Assembly: GCA_037974665.1 (NCBI GenBank)
Contig: CM075773.1
Location: forward strand, 35,569,080 to 35,633,079
Source of the DNA: Ehretia macrophylla
Taxonomy: Eukaryota > Streptophyta > Magnoliopsida > Boraginales > Ehretiaceae
Direction: 5' to 3'
Length of the DNA stretch: 64,000 nucleotides
Of this stretch, positions 23,485 to 33,858 are shown piece after piece; positions within the stretch are counted from its first letter, which is position 1; every line of letters starts with the position of its first letter. The translations under genes were made by a program, and so were the position numbers. The notes beneath the pieces were generated by a model. That model saw only the letters and a program-made list of their open reading frames with translations, was not told the DNA's origin and did no database searches.

Positions 23485-24481
23485 ATTTTTACATAGATTG
23501 GATACATCAAATTATTGTGATACATTATCTTAAAACTTAAACTTAATCACTTTCATAGTATCAAAATCTTATTACCAAAAATATTTGGAGTCCAAGTCTC
23601 TTATTTACTACATACACAACTCAAAAATCTTGTTTATATGTAAAAGAACGTGTTGAAAATGTCAAACAAATTTTAAGTACACAATTTTGAAAGTTTAAAC
23701 TTTTGAATCAAGTAGTAACTCATAATATTCTCTCCATATGTTTTATCCATATACTCCTTTTGCTTTCTCTCCCTCTTATTCAAAAACAAACAATGTATAG
23801 AATTTCAAAATCATTTATTTCGTAATTCTTAATCAATATACTTAATTTAATTTCAATTAAAGTGGATCATAATTCGTCATTTGATTTAGCATTTCATGGG
23901 TTTTTTTTTATTCAAATGGCGGCTTAAATCAATTTTAAATCACAAAATATTATACACTTTAAAAATCAATCTAAAGACTTCTTACACCTAAAGCGAAAAT
24001 TATACAACTATACCAATTGATCAATGGTATTTTCATGGTGTTTTTTAATTTTAAAATTACAGAAATTTTATGCACACACAAAAAATCGTGGATTACATTT
24101 TGGCAGAGTTGGTCTGCTTTGAGTTTGGATGGATAAATGGATTGAAATTAAAACAATAGGATCCACACAAGTAAAGACCAATTATTTTCAAAAGGAGCCC
24201 CTTCTTATTGGGCCTGACAGCGATACCAATACCAAATCTTCTCATGGATCAAATTTGTGTCAAGCCCAAGGATCATAAAGTAGTGCCAAATATATGTTTG
24301 TTGTACCACTGGGCAGTTCTAGCATTGTGTATGAAAGGTCCGTAAACGATTCTCAATAGCTGTAATATTTTTTACATGTGATGTAATAATGTAATATTAA
24401 CTTAAAACGCTCTTTAAATCAAAAAATGTATGTTAATTTTGAAAAAATAATTATTTGTCAAACTATTCTATATTAAAAAAC

Positions 24482-24740
24482 CTTTTACCTACATTATTTT
24501 TCGATAATAGTAAATAAATAAATAAATAAAATTCTTTTCTAATACTTTAAATCCTTTTTTGGGTCAGATATAATACTTCAAAACACTTATATTTTTCTTT
24601 TCTTTTTGGAGTCTCTTTTGCCTACATTATCTGACGATAATAGTAAATAAATACATAACTCAATAAATTTCTTTTCTGATAAATCCTTTTTTGGGTCAGA
24701 TATAATACTTTAAATTACTTATATTTCTTTTTTCTTTTTG
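24482..24740 (+). repeat. Tandem duplication, about 133-bp period
   Basis: cttttacctacatta...gataatagtaaataaata at 24482 recurs as cttttgcctacatta...gataatagtaaataaata at 24615. Both are followed by ccttttttgggtcagatata. Pieces of the unit's end (tcagactc[ct]aaatcacttat) recur again near 24753 and 24841. Confidence 0.75.
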
Positions 24741-25161
24741 TCAGACTCCAAATCACTTATATGCATCGCTACATAAGTGTACATTTTTCTAGAGGACCAT
24801 AGACTTTAAGGAGAGAAACAAATGGTATATTAATTTTTTATCAGACTCTAAATCACTTATAAGTATTTTTCTTTTCTTTTTAATGGTATATTAATTTTTG
24901 AAATTTCATTCAAATTTTAAAATAATTTTTGATATTTTAAAAGAGCATTATAACTTGTAAATTTTAAGAGATTTTTAGAATATGATTTTACGGAAGTGCA
25001 TTCATAATTTTGTAATCTTTTGTTATTTATTTGTCATTTCTTATCTTTCTTTAATAATTTTCTGATATTTCAGCCAACTTTACAGTGAAAAACCAATTTC
25101 ATTTAAGGAACGAAATAAGAGAAACCAATTTACAATGACATGTAATTTTCAATACTAATTT

Positions 25162-25299
25162 TATTTTATTTTTTCCGTTGAGAGGGAGGTTAACTCAGTT
25201 GCACCTGGACTATGTGAGAAGAGGTGATCCCCTCCTGCCTCTATCCCAGAGGATGAGAATATTAACGAGCATAATACCCCAACAGGATAGATCAACGCA
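25162..25299 (-). mobile_element. Short retroposon upstream of LPPB
   Basis: A 138-bp insert flanked by aatactaattt at 25151-25161 and 25300-25310. On the minus strand it starts tgcgttgatctatcc and ends in an A-rich tail (aaaaaataaaataaa). The body is GC-richer than its surroundings. No convincing tRNA A/B boxes, so it may be another SINE type or a truncated LINE. It sits about 430 bp upstream of the LPPB start codon. Confidence 0.55.
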
Positions 25300-25727
25300 A
25301 ATACTAATTTAAAAATACCAACACACTTTTGTTTTAGTGGTTTGCTGTATGTACTTTGTTATAAGTATAAAATATTATAAAATTAATAATTACGAGGGAA
25401 GTGAGAATTATCATGCAATTCGGGTTCGAAACACTTTCATGATATTGGAGATATATCTTGATTTATTTAGTATATACCTTGGGTTGTGTTGATATTTTAA
25501 AATTTTGGTTTATATTCAATTGTTAGGCAAACGAGAGGTTACTGTCGTGTTTTATCCGATGTCAATATATGGTGACTTATTCAACCTATATTTCATTGGT
25601 TAATTGAGTGAAAATATTTTTTAGGTTAATAAAAAAAATATAATTACGAGATTAATTTTAGTGCATGGCCTTCTTTAATAAAAAAGAAAAAAGTAAAATT
25701 AATAACTGCTGAAACAGATCATCCACA

Positions 25728-26453
25728 ATGGTTGAATCCCAAAGAACCCAAATGGACCCCAAACCACCACCACGACCACCACCATCACCATCCACCACCC
25801 TCCTCAGCCGCCTTATCAACTTAGACACCAGCCTCTCCCACCACCTCTACAAACGCACCCACCCTATCCTCCCTTTCACCCTTCTCAAATCCCTGGAGAT
25901 CTCCGGCGACGGCTTCCTCTTCTTTCCCTTACTCCTTTCCCTACTCTTCTTCCCTTCCCCCACTACCCCCACCACCACCACCACCATCCTCCTCCTCAAC
26001 CTCCTCCTCGGCGGCCTCCTCGACCTCCTCCTCATCGGCCTCCTCAAACACCTCATCCGCCGGCCTCGTCCCGTTTACAATTCCAACAAAATGTTCGTCG
26101 CTTTCTCACCTGACCACTGGTCTTTCCCTAGTGGTCACTCCTCTCGCGTCTTCTTCATCGCCACCTTCTGCCACCTAAACTCCACTTTGATCCACCACCT
26201 TTTCCCATTACTATTATCATCAACTCAGTCACAAGGAAACTTTATTACTCCTATGTTAGTGTTTTTCGCCGAGAATTTCGTGTCTATTGTTCTTACCTGG
26301 GCTCTACTCACGTCAGTTTCGAGGATTCTTCTCGGACGACATTTTTTGCTGGATGTTGTTGCCGGAATAATTGTGGGTGTCGTCGAAGGGATCTTTGTGT
26401 TTCGGGTTTTTAATTATCATAGCTTGACTTCATTTTTGGGTCAAATATCGTAA
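25728..26453 (+). CDS. LPPB: Lipid phosphate phosphatase beta-like (PAP2 superfamily, 241 aa)
   Basis: An intronless PAP2 phosphatase predicted to dephosphorylate phosphatidate or related lipid phosphates in membranes. All three family motifs are intact: C1 K-x6-RP at 107-115 (KHLIRRPRP), C2 PSGH at 134-137, and C3 SR-x5-H-x3-D at 198-209 with His205 as the expected nucleophile and Asp209. Hydrophobic spans at about 63-75, 86-106, 139-149, 172-195 and 208-226 fit five or six membrane helices. The first 22 residues are Pro-rich. The start ATG at 25728 is the first in frame. The 5' half is very C-rich (runs of ccaccacca, ctcctcctc), unlike the AT-rich flanks. Identification as LPPB is by motif pattern, size and neighbourhood (Arabidopsis At4g22550). 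Confidence 0.93.
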   Translation: MVESQRTQMDPKPPPRPPPSPSTTLLSRLINLDTSLSHHLYKRTHPILPFTLLKSLEISGDGFLFFPLLLSLLFFPSPTTPTTTTTILLLNLLLGGLLDLLLIGLLKHLIRRPRPVYNSNKMFVAFSPDHWSFPSGHSSRVFFIATFCHLNSTLIHHLFPLLLSSTQSQGNFITPMLVFFAENFVSIVLTWALLTSVSRILLGRHFLLDVVAGIIVGVVEGIFVFRVFNYHSLTSFLGQIS

Positions 26454-28754
26454 GTCTTGGTTTGTCTTTTGACAATGTGTTTGTAATTGTAATTTTTGAC
26501 ATTAAAATTTATGAAATGTAGCTACGTATTTGGATTGATTTTGGACCTTCAATTTTTGTTGTATGATTTTGTGTTCCGATCAAAATTTATTTGTACTTAT
26601 GGTTTATAATATTATTGCTATCAGTGATGAATTGTATGTGTAATGTAGCAAAGCGTTGTTATAACGATTAATAATATTAAAGGAGAATAATTAGGTTGCA
26701 GAAATTGGTTTATGCTATAGTTATGGAATGGTGAAGTTAATTTTATGAAATGATTAGGTTGTAGAATAGGTTGGGGCAAAATATGTGTAATGAAGCTTCA
26801 TTCTTGGATTCATTTTTGATCAATTTCTACCGCTTACTAACAGCACAATTACGCGCTGGCACTCAATTAGTAGCACTGGAACGTGACTCGGCTTGGGAAT
26901 TTAGTTTATTGAATTTGTGAAATGCTTAGGTTGTATAATAGTTTGATGCGAAATTTATGGAATGTCGCTTCATATTTGGATTTATTTTTTGATCGATTTT
27001 TTCTGCCATTTGATTTGTTTAATGTTTTTTGTGTTTGGATTTCAAGTTCTGATCAAAACTTTATTTAGACATACTTATATGTGCAATGCAGCAAAGGGTT
27101 GTTATAGAGATAATAACTACTGTCAATGGGGAGCAAAAAAATCTTATTAACGAAACAATTAGTGCAAACTGGAGCCTTGGGGATATCTTTGTATAGCTTC
27201 ACTTTGGATTTTGGTTAGGACTTTGTATATGTTTTGTTGAGCTTCAATGAATTCTTTGCTTCTTACTTAGCAAAATAAAACTACTGTCAATGGGGAATGT
27301 TAGGTTGTAGAATTTGGTTTGTTCACGTTTTTAGATATATTTGAGCATCAAATGTAAGGTATACTTACGAAATGGCGACTTTATAAGCAAAGGTTTCGAA
27401 AGGTGGTTCATTGCATGTAGGAATAATGCCTCTCAATGGTAGGTTCTTGTTTTGTCTTGAAATTTTATCACATAGGTTGCTATGGAAGAATGCTTGAAGT
27501 TCTGTGATGTAATGATAGGCATTTACAAATGGTCATGACTGTCTAATTTTGATGCATGGGATTGTATGCTTCTTGTTGAGATGCCATTTCTTTGCTCTAG
27601 TTCTCTACCGCTGTTTTCTTCTTCTTTAGGTCCCAGAAATGTCTAGTTAAACGGCGAAGAGGTTGACAAAATAGTTGTCATTTTTTCTCTGCTTGTTTGA
27701 CAATATGTAATTTGAGATGAACAATGTTGCTCATAGTTGGAAATTTAAGCCATTTAGGTACCCAATTGATAAATTTCAACTTTTTTTTTTTTTTTCCTTT
27801 CTACTGCCTTAAAATATGACCTTAGAATACTACTATGTTTGTTTCTGGGACCTTTTTTTTGTTCATAGATGTAATCGTATTCTAATTGTTTTTAGGAATT
27901 GCATACTTAGAAAGTAATGGAAATATAAAAGAATGCTGAAAGCTAATCTCAAATTTTATTTACTGCCTTTAATCAAGTTGCAAAATAATCTTTCAAATAT
28001 TTGCAGTGAAGTCGACACCTGCAGAAACATTTGACGTGCTTACTAACATGTTGAAAGACTGCCCTGGCTCTTTAAAGCAAAGCAAATTTCTCCAGTATCC
28101 GTTTCTCTTTATTTGACTCCTATTATGAATAAGTGAAATATTCTGCTACGTTATGCTTCTGTCTTGATTGTTTCATGTTGCCTTTTGTAACTTATCTGGA
28201 TCGTCAATAGAAATGAATCAGATGTAGCTTCTTTGCCTCTTTGTTCTGTTCCCTCCTTTTTTTTTCTTATGCAGTATACGGTATTGTGTAAGCCTGCCTA
28301 TGCATCTGCTCACTCCTGTGCAGTTGTGCTTCCCATAAGCTCTTTAGAAAAATCTGCTACATGCAGCCGTGCAGCGCGCAGATCACTTTACTACCTCAGG
28401 GAGGTGGTCTGCATATTATGCATCATATCTCTGTGCACATTTGGTGTTGGTGGAGTCTTTTCGTTTTTCATTTCCTGATTGGCAAATTGGCCATGAAATG
28501 ATCAAATTTGCTAGCATATGATAATCCGAGACCATGAAATGATCGATTGTCTGTACTTGTGACTAGCACTGTTTCACTGCAGATGTGTTCTTCTTATCGA
28601 TCTTTCGACAGATCAATGCAGGCTAATGCTCATTGCATCTTGCATCTGTTGAACCTAAAGTTAAAGCTTATCTTGTTTTGATGGTGAGATCTGTTTTAAG
28701 TTTATGGGAAATTTTGAAGTAGGATTATTATGTATGTTAATACGGTTAACAGCC
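26454..28754 (+). other. LPPB 3' flank with degenerate internal repeats
   Basis: Several imperfect copies of a motif set recur downstream of the stop codon, near 26694, 26754, 26929 and 27301. The set is aggttgtagaat(a/t), ggaatg, ttcat(t/a)tttggatt, tttgatca and gcaaagggttgttata. They look like old tandem duplications of the 3' UTR region. No coding exon was found from 27300 to 28750; a short frame near 28233-28478 has no recognisable domain and no clear gene structure. Confidence 0.4.
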
Positions 28755-29235
28755 TTGGGGTGTGATTGGATTGAGGGGGAGGAGGTTTAGTAAATGAGAG
28801 GAAGGGAGAGAATCATAAAGGAAATGAGTGGAGATGGTCAAATCATGTTTGGATTGAAAAATTTTATAAAGGAGAGTATCATAAATGATTATGAGTATTT
28901 TTTGTTTGGATTAGAAAGAAAATGGAAGAGAGGGATAAATTTTATGTGTATAATGACTTTTATACTTTTTTTTTAATTTTATATTAAATTTTCATGATTT
29001 GATGAGGAAAAAATAAAGAGACAAAAATGTTATTATAATAAATAATATTTTCACCTTCCCTCATTTCCTCCCAAATTAAAAGGATTATATTCTAGGGGTA
29101 TGGAGGGGTGAGCTTTATCCCCTCTATACCTTTTTCCCTTATTTCTTCCCAAATTAAACAGAGTAAAGACTCAATTCTTCCCCTTACTAACCCTCCCCTT
29201 CCCCCTATTTCCCCCAATCCAAACACACTGTTAAA
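28755..29235 (+). mobile_element. MITE, GTGTTTGGATTG family, copy 1
   Basis: The left end tgtgattggattgaggggg and the right end ccccaatccaaacacac are inverted repeats. Inner arms also pair (gaaggg...aatcataaagg versus the matching right half). A second copy lies in opposite orientation at 29597-30063. These ends resemble widespread hAT- or Harbinger-type plant MITEs; the superfamily was not resolved because the target duplication is unclear. Confidence 0.65.
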
Positions 29236-29265
29236 GAATCTACTTAGAAATGGAAAATTAAAGAA

Positions 29266-29510
29266 CGCATGCTTTTAGCTCAAGCATACCCATCAATCAT
29301 CATGGTTACTCGTGCAAGGTCTCTTGCTGCTCTGCTAGGACCATGGCACTCTTACATCATTTTGGAAAATGATGCACCCGTTGTCCATGAAAGAATTGGC
29401 TCCCCTGGCGTCGATATTCCTTGGAATATTAGACCTATGATCAAAAACATCAAGAGGATAGCAGTTGAAGTTCTTTCTGTTTCATTTTTAACGTATTAAA
29501 AAGACAACAA
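29266..29510 (+). pseudogene. RNase H domain fragment (RVT_3 type)
   Basis: A frame of about 75 codons reads ARSLAALLGPWHSYIILEND then APVVHERI...WNIRPMIKNIKRIAVEV. This matches the second half of the plant LINE-type RNase H domain: the AxxLAAL helix (its catalytic Glu replaced), the IILExDA strand with Asp, and the W-x-I-x4-I-x-I-K helix. The N-terminal catalytic Asp part is missing. It is enclosed by the two inverted MITE copies at 28755-29235 and 29597-30063. Confidence 0.5.
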
Positions 29511-29596
29511 ATTGAGTTGCTAATTAGGTGACCAAATAGAAGATTAGGGATTAGTTAGAAATTGGCTGATTTTTTAATCTACCCCAACACTAACAG

Positions 29597-30063
29597 CGTG
29601 TTTGGATTGAGGGAAATGGGGGGAAGGAGATGGTTAGTAAGGGAAGGAGTTGAGTCTTTACTCTGTTTGATTTGTGAGGAAATGGGGGGAAGGAGTATAG
29701 AGGGGATGAATCTCACCTTTTCATGCCTTCAGAATATGGTCCCTCCGATTTGGGGTAAAATTGGGGGAGGAGAAAATATTGTTTGTTGTAATGACAATGT
29801 TGTCCTTTTCTTTTTTGTCTCATCAAATTATGAAAGTTTAATATAAAATGAGAAAAGAGTATAAAAGTCATTTTACACAAAAAATTTTAACCCTTTCATT
29901 TTCTTTCTAATCCAAACAAAAAGTACTCATAATCCTTTATGATCATCTCCTTTATAAAATTATGCAATACAAACATGATTTGACCCCCTCTACTCATTTC
30001 TTTTATTATATTCTCATTTCTTCTCATTTATTAAACTTCTTCCCCCTCAATCCAAACACACCC
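29597..30063 (-). mobile_element. MITE, GTGTTTGGATTG family, copy 2 (inverted)
   Basis: Begins gtgtttggattgagggaaat and ends tccccctcaatccaaacacacc. Its sequence is the approximate reverse complement of copy 1 at 28755-29235. It is non-coding; the apparent open frame at 29562-29846 is element sequence. Confidence 0.65.
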
Positions 30064-30519
30064 TATGGGATATCCTTGGGGACCGGACAATTCGAGGACT
30101 AAATCCCACAGTTCACTGGTGATATCATTTGGAACAAAACAAGAATTTTTTCTTTTTTTTCCTTGATAATCGGGAACTTATATTGGAAAGCTTTTTAAGT
30201 TTATATGAATATTATTAGATTTCGAGACACATGATTTCTTTTGAAGGATGTATAGTTTAGGTTAGAACATATGGCTTATTTCGGTATTCTTTCTTGTGAT
30301 TACGACAGGAAGCCAAACTAGCTGGTCGCGAGTGGATCATTCCTTTAAATGGCCACTTCCATTTTCATTTTGCTGTTTAAATCATATGGTAAATATCTTG
30401 ATGCTTGTCAGTTCAGCAGAAACAATGCTTCAATCAATTACCACTAAGGTTAATGATATGTATTATTTTCTTCGATGGATTTGATTGATTGATTTGTTGT
30501 GAGAGCGATTCATTTTTCA

Positions 30520-30522
<3 letters not shown>

Positions 30523-30551
<29 letters not shown>
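30523..30551. repeat. (AT)n microsatellite
   Basis: About fourteen AT units. Confidence 0.9.
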
Positions 30552-30553
<2 letters not shown>

Positions 30554-30610
30554 CTTTTTTTATGATGGCAAATTTTCTATGAGAGACTTTTGAATTTATA
30601 TTAAGAGTGT

Positions 30611-31058
30611 TAAATTTTATGATAAATTGGATAAATAGTCTTTATTTTTTTATAAATTTTGGATAAATAATTTTTATTATTTTAGAAGTCATGTGTTTAG
30701 TTTTTATTGTTCACAAAAATTTTACCAGTAATCTATATTATTTCAAAAGTCACTTATTTAGTCCTTATTATTTATAAAAGTCTCTCGATTAATCTCTAAT
30801 ATTTGTAAATATTTCACTATTAGTGATGAGATTTTTTCAAACAATAGGGACTAATGGTAAGATATTTGTAAACAATGAGAACTAATGTGAGACTTTCGCA
30901 AACTATAAGAACTAATCGCTTGACTTCTGAAATAATAAGGACTAATGGTGAGATTTTTATAAACAATAAAGACTAATTGTGTAATTTTTAAAATAATAAA
31001 GACTATTTATTTAAAATAAATAAATAATAAAGACCAATTATGAGATTTACCCTAAATT
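30611..31058. mobile_element. Foldback element
   Basis: Left arm motifs (ggataaatagtctttatt, ttattgttcacaaaaatttta, agtccttattatttataaaagtc) reappear as reverse complements in the right half (aataataaagactatttat, aaacaataaagactaat, ataataaggactaatgg). It belongs to the same structural type as 4146-4543 and 47953-48351. Borders approximate; no coding capacity. Confidence 0.6.
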
Positions 31059-31584
31059 TTAATACACATTATTTTTTCGAATGAGATATGGTCCAAGAAC
31101 CTTTGTTTTATCAACCGATTTGACATATGGGGCGTCAAATTACCAAAAAGGATCTCAACCTCTCGGTTTTCTGTTGGATATGAGGAATGTTCGTCAATGG
31201 ACTATATAATTAATCTGTTTTTTTTTTTTGGGTCTATTTCTAGTGACATCGTGATTTATAGGTAACACTAGTAAGATAAGGGAAGACAATCAAAGGATCT
31301 ATACTACCTACAACCTCTCAAATTTTATATTATTATTTTTGAAAGTGGAGGGAAGGTATCTCTTTATTAGTAATTGAAAAAAATAGAACAAATTTGACTC
31401 TCACGTTCGTAACCAAGCAAAGACACATGCACATACATAGTTTGATGTATGAAATTTTTGCTATGAACAAATTCTAGAGAAATGTTGAACTTACTTTGAA
31501 TTTTGTTGTACATAACCACATCATAAATTTTTGACAAAAATATTTTTACAATTCGAACTTGTAAACCACCGAGTAGCACATATA
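31059..31584. other. Intergenic, nothing recognised
   Basis: AT-rich sequence between a foldback element and a MULE-type MITE. No gene signal. Confidence 0.5.
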
Positions 31585-31594
31585 CTTTTGCATA

Positions 31595-31849
31595 GAGTTA
31601 ATGACATTTACCCCCATGAATTTATGACTAAAGCCCAAAATTTCTCACGAACTTTAAATATTACCCATTTTCCCCCATAAAACTTAACAGAGTTAGAAAA
31701 GTGTTAAGTTATAAGGGTAAAATTATCTTTTCATTTACTATATATATTTTTTCTTTATTTCTTTTCCCTTTTCTTCATCACCCATGACCACCTCCACCAC
31801 ATCATTCACACTCACACACCACATTCATGGGGGTAAATGTCTTTAACTC
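31595..31849. mobile_element. MULE-like MITE with 10-bp target duplication
   Basis: A 255-bp element with 27-bp terminal inverted repeats (gagttaatgacatttacccc... at 31595-31621 and its reverse complement at 31823-31849, one mismatch). It is flanked by cttttgcata at 31585-31594 and 31850-31859. A 9-10 bp duplication with these TIRs points to Mutator-type transposition. The interior is pyrimidine-rich and non-coding. Confidence 0.8.
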
Positions 31850-32119
31850 CTTTTGCATATGATTTGATTTGATTTTTGTTTGTGTTTTACAGTGCAATAT
31901 TTATTGGCATCACGTTGTTTTGCAGAATCAAAGGTGTGGTCCAGTCTTCTAGTTCCAGTTAATGCTAACTTTATTGATAAGTAAGAAGTACAACTCCAAG
32001 GGCATCACAAGTAGACATTAAGCATCCATTTGTGGCCTTTGCCAAGCTTGTCTATGGTGTCTCTAATGACTGGTCCACTATGTTCAATTCAACTGTACAT
32101 TAAATTGTTATGTTTTATG

Positions 32120-32184
32120 TTCGGTATCAGATCATTTGGCCAATGAATGAAACAAATAAATTGACCGAATGATCTGATACCGAA
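32120..32184. repeat. Short inverted repeat (hairpin)
   Basis: Arms of 25 bp at 32120-32144 and 32160-32184 pair with two mismatches (ttcggtatcagatcatt core), around a 15-nt A-rich loop. Possibly a residual MITE or hairpin-forming site; nothing in the flanks explains it. Confidence 0.75.
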
Positions 32185-33570
32185 AGTAAACATTTTTATT
32201 ATGATAAAGTCTTAATTTTTCAATCACGTCTCTATTATTTTTTCAAAAATTATAGGCCAGCCAAGTCTCGTGTGTCATCATATTGGTGGTCTCTGTATAA
32301 TGACAAACTCACGAATGATTAGCCAACCACAATTAGTAACGTCAATTTGACTAAATGATCTTAAGCACGTGCAAAAGCAACTTTTTCACCTATTTAGGTC
32401 AATGACACAAAATAAAGCAAGGGGGAAAAGCAATGCTAACCAACTCTGGAGTCGAAAGTGTTAAGGTTCCGTCCTACAATTGATTTGTTGAGGTTAAATA
32501 TACTGGTCTTCAATAATTGAAATACGAATCGATCGCAAATGGACCAACAACATAGATCATACGTGAATCAATAATATAATATCATGACCAATTCTATTAC
32601 CATGTTAAATAATTTAAATTAAGTTTTATCTTAAAAGTAATTAGTGTTAGATGGAGTAATCAAAGATCTTATATACTGATTTTGAATATTCTGATTTATT
32701 CATGTGAGACAATTAAATTCTTCTACAAAAACGACAAAAAAAAAAAGAAAAAGAAAAAAACTCTAGAGAGGAGAGAAAAAACAGTTAAATAGGGTAATCG
32801 ACTCTTGCATATGATAAACCTAAGGTAATGTTAACTTGTTTTGAGTTTTACACATAATGAGAACTATGCGTACGAACTAATCATTATGTAATTTCCTGAA
32901 AATGCTGTTAAATTTTTAGAACATGTTCGTTTCATTGGAATGCAAAACCATGCAAGTTGGAAAGTTGAAGATGCACTGTTTAGAATTATTAACTTAGGAA
33001 AATGTGAAAGCCGATCCCTTCGCTTTCAATGCCTTCTTGACTCTTGACTTACATGGTTGAGTGGAGTCATGCACTCATGTAATTATCATAATTTGCATAT
33101 TGAGAGCTATAAGAACAAGAATCATGATGAGAATTTTGAACAAAATGCAAAACACCTCCCGTGTTATGTCTATAATGCGCTAAACTGCGCCCTAACCTCA
33201 TTTTAGACTAACCTCGATAGGGGTGATTTAGGGTTTTTGCTTGTTAAAAGCTAAAACCACACAATTAAATATTCATATATAAAAAAATTGTTTAGTAGAG
33301 ATTAAATTAATTTTTTAACTTAAAAATACTTGTATTTTCAAATAATACAGCTCCACCTTATTTTTTAATAGCTCTGCTCTTAGAGTCCGTAAAAGATGAA
33401 ACTCCTATTGACCCCAAGTAAATCAACCCCTGAACGTCATTAATAAAAAAGTTAAAATGACTATATTGCACTTCAAACACGCAGTGTATTATCCATTAAA
33501 TTTAGGGAAGAATCAATTCAATTTGGATGTAAAATTTTCCAATTCCTATTCTAAAGCTCCAACTCCAAAC
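32185..33570. other. Intergenic, nothing recognised
   Basis: AT-rich with poly-A tracts. A stretch at about 33250-33400 (accacacaattaaatattcatatata ... ttaatttttt) resembles the repeat at 61584-61680. No gene found. Confidence 0.4.
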
Positions 33571-33583
33571 AAACAAGTACTAT

Positions 33584-33847
33584 CCTTGTTGGCAATTCCA
33601 AACAAACAAGTTGGCAAGCACATTGTATTGTGGAGTACATTTGAAAGATTGTGACGGATAATCCAAATTTTGGAGTTAATTGTATTAGGATAACCAATAA
33701 TAAATCTTGTGACTGGATTGTTAAATCTAAGAGTAAGAATTCCTTGTCTGTAGATTGCGTTTCGAACATTCCTGATCCTTTACTGAGTTTGATGTATCTC
33801 GTTTTTCTTAATAATGAATTTCATTTGACAAAAAAAAAAAAAAAAAA
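33584..33847 (+). mobile_element. 5'-truncated retroposon with target duplication
   Basis: A 264-bp insert ending in about 18 A, flanked by acaagtactat at 33573-33583 and 33848-33858. The body has an open frame ending ...LSLMYLVFLNNEFHLT before the A tail. This is reminiscent of the extreme C-terminus and 3' UTR of plant LINEs, but that assignment is an inference. Confidence 0.65.
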
Positions 33848-33858
33848 ACAAGTACTAT

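Larger units (their letters stand above)
19896..25150. other. Gene-poor stretch, no gene recognised
   Basis: AT-rich throughout. It holds a 12-bp insertion with 17-bp duplication (23016-23061), a CT microsatellite (23449-23484) and a tandem duplication (24482-24740). Poly-A/T runs and short imperfect repeats fill the rest. No splice-compatible coding potential was found on either strand. Confidence 0.5.

Noticed and set aside
25847..26056. Arg-rich minus-strand frame opposite LPPB
   Set aside because: An antisense reading of the C-rich LPPB exon, not a gene.
29562..29846. 94-codon plus-strand frame (MADFLIYPN...)
   Set aside because: Lies almost entirely within the inverted MITE copy 2 and encodes Gly/Arg-rich element sequence.
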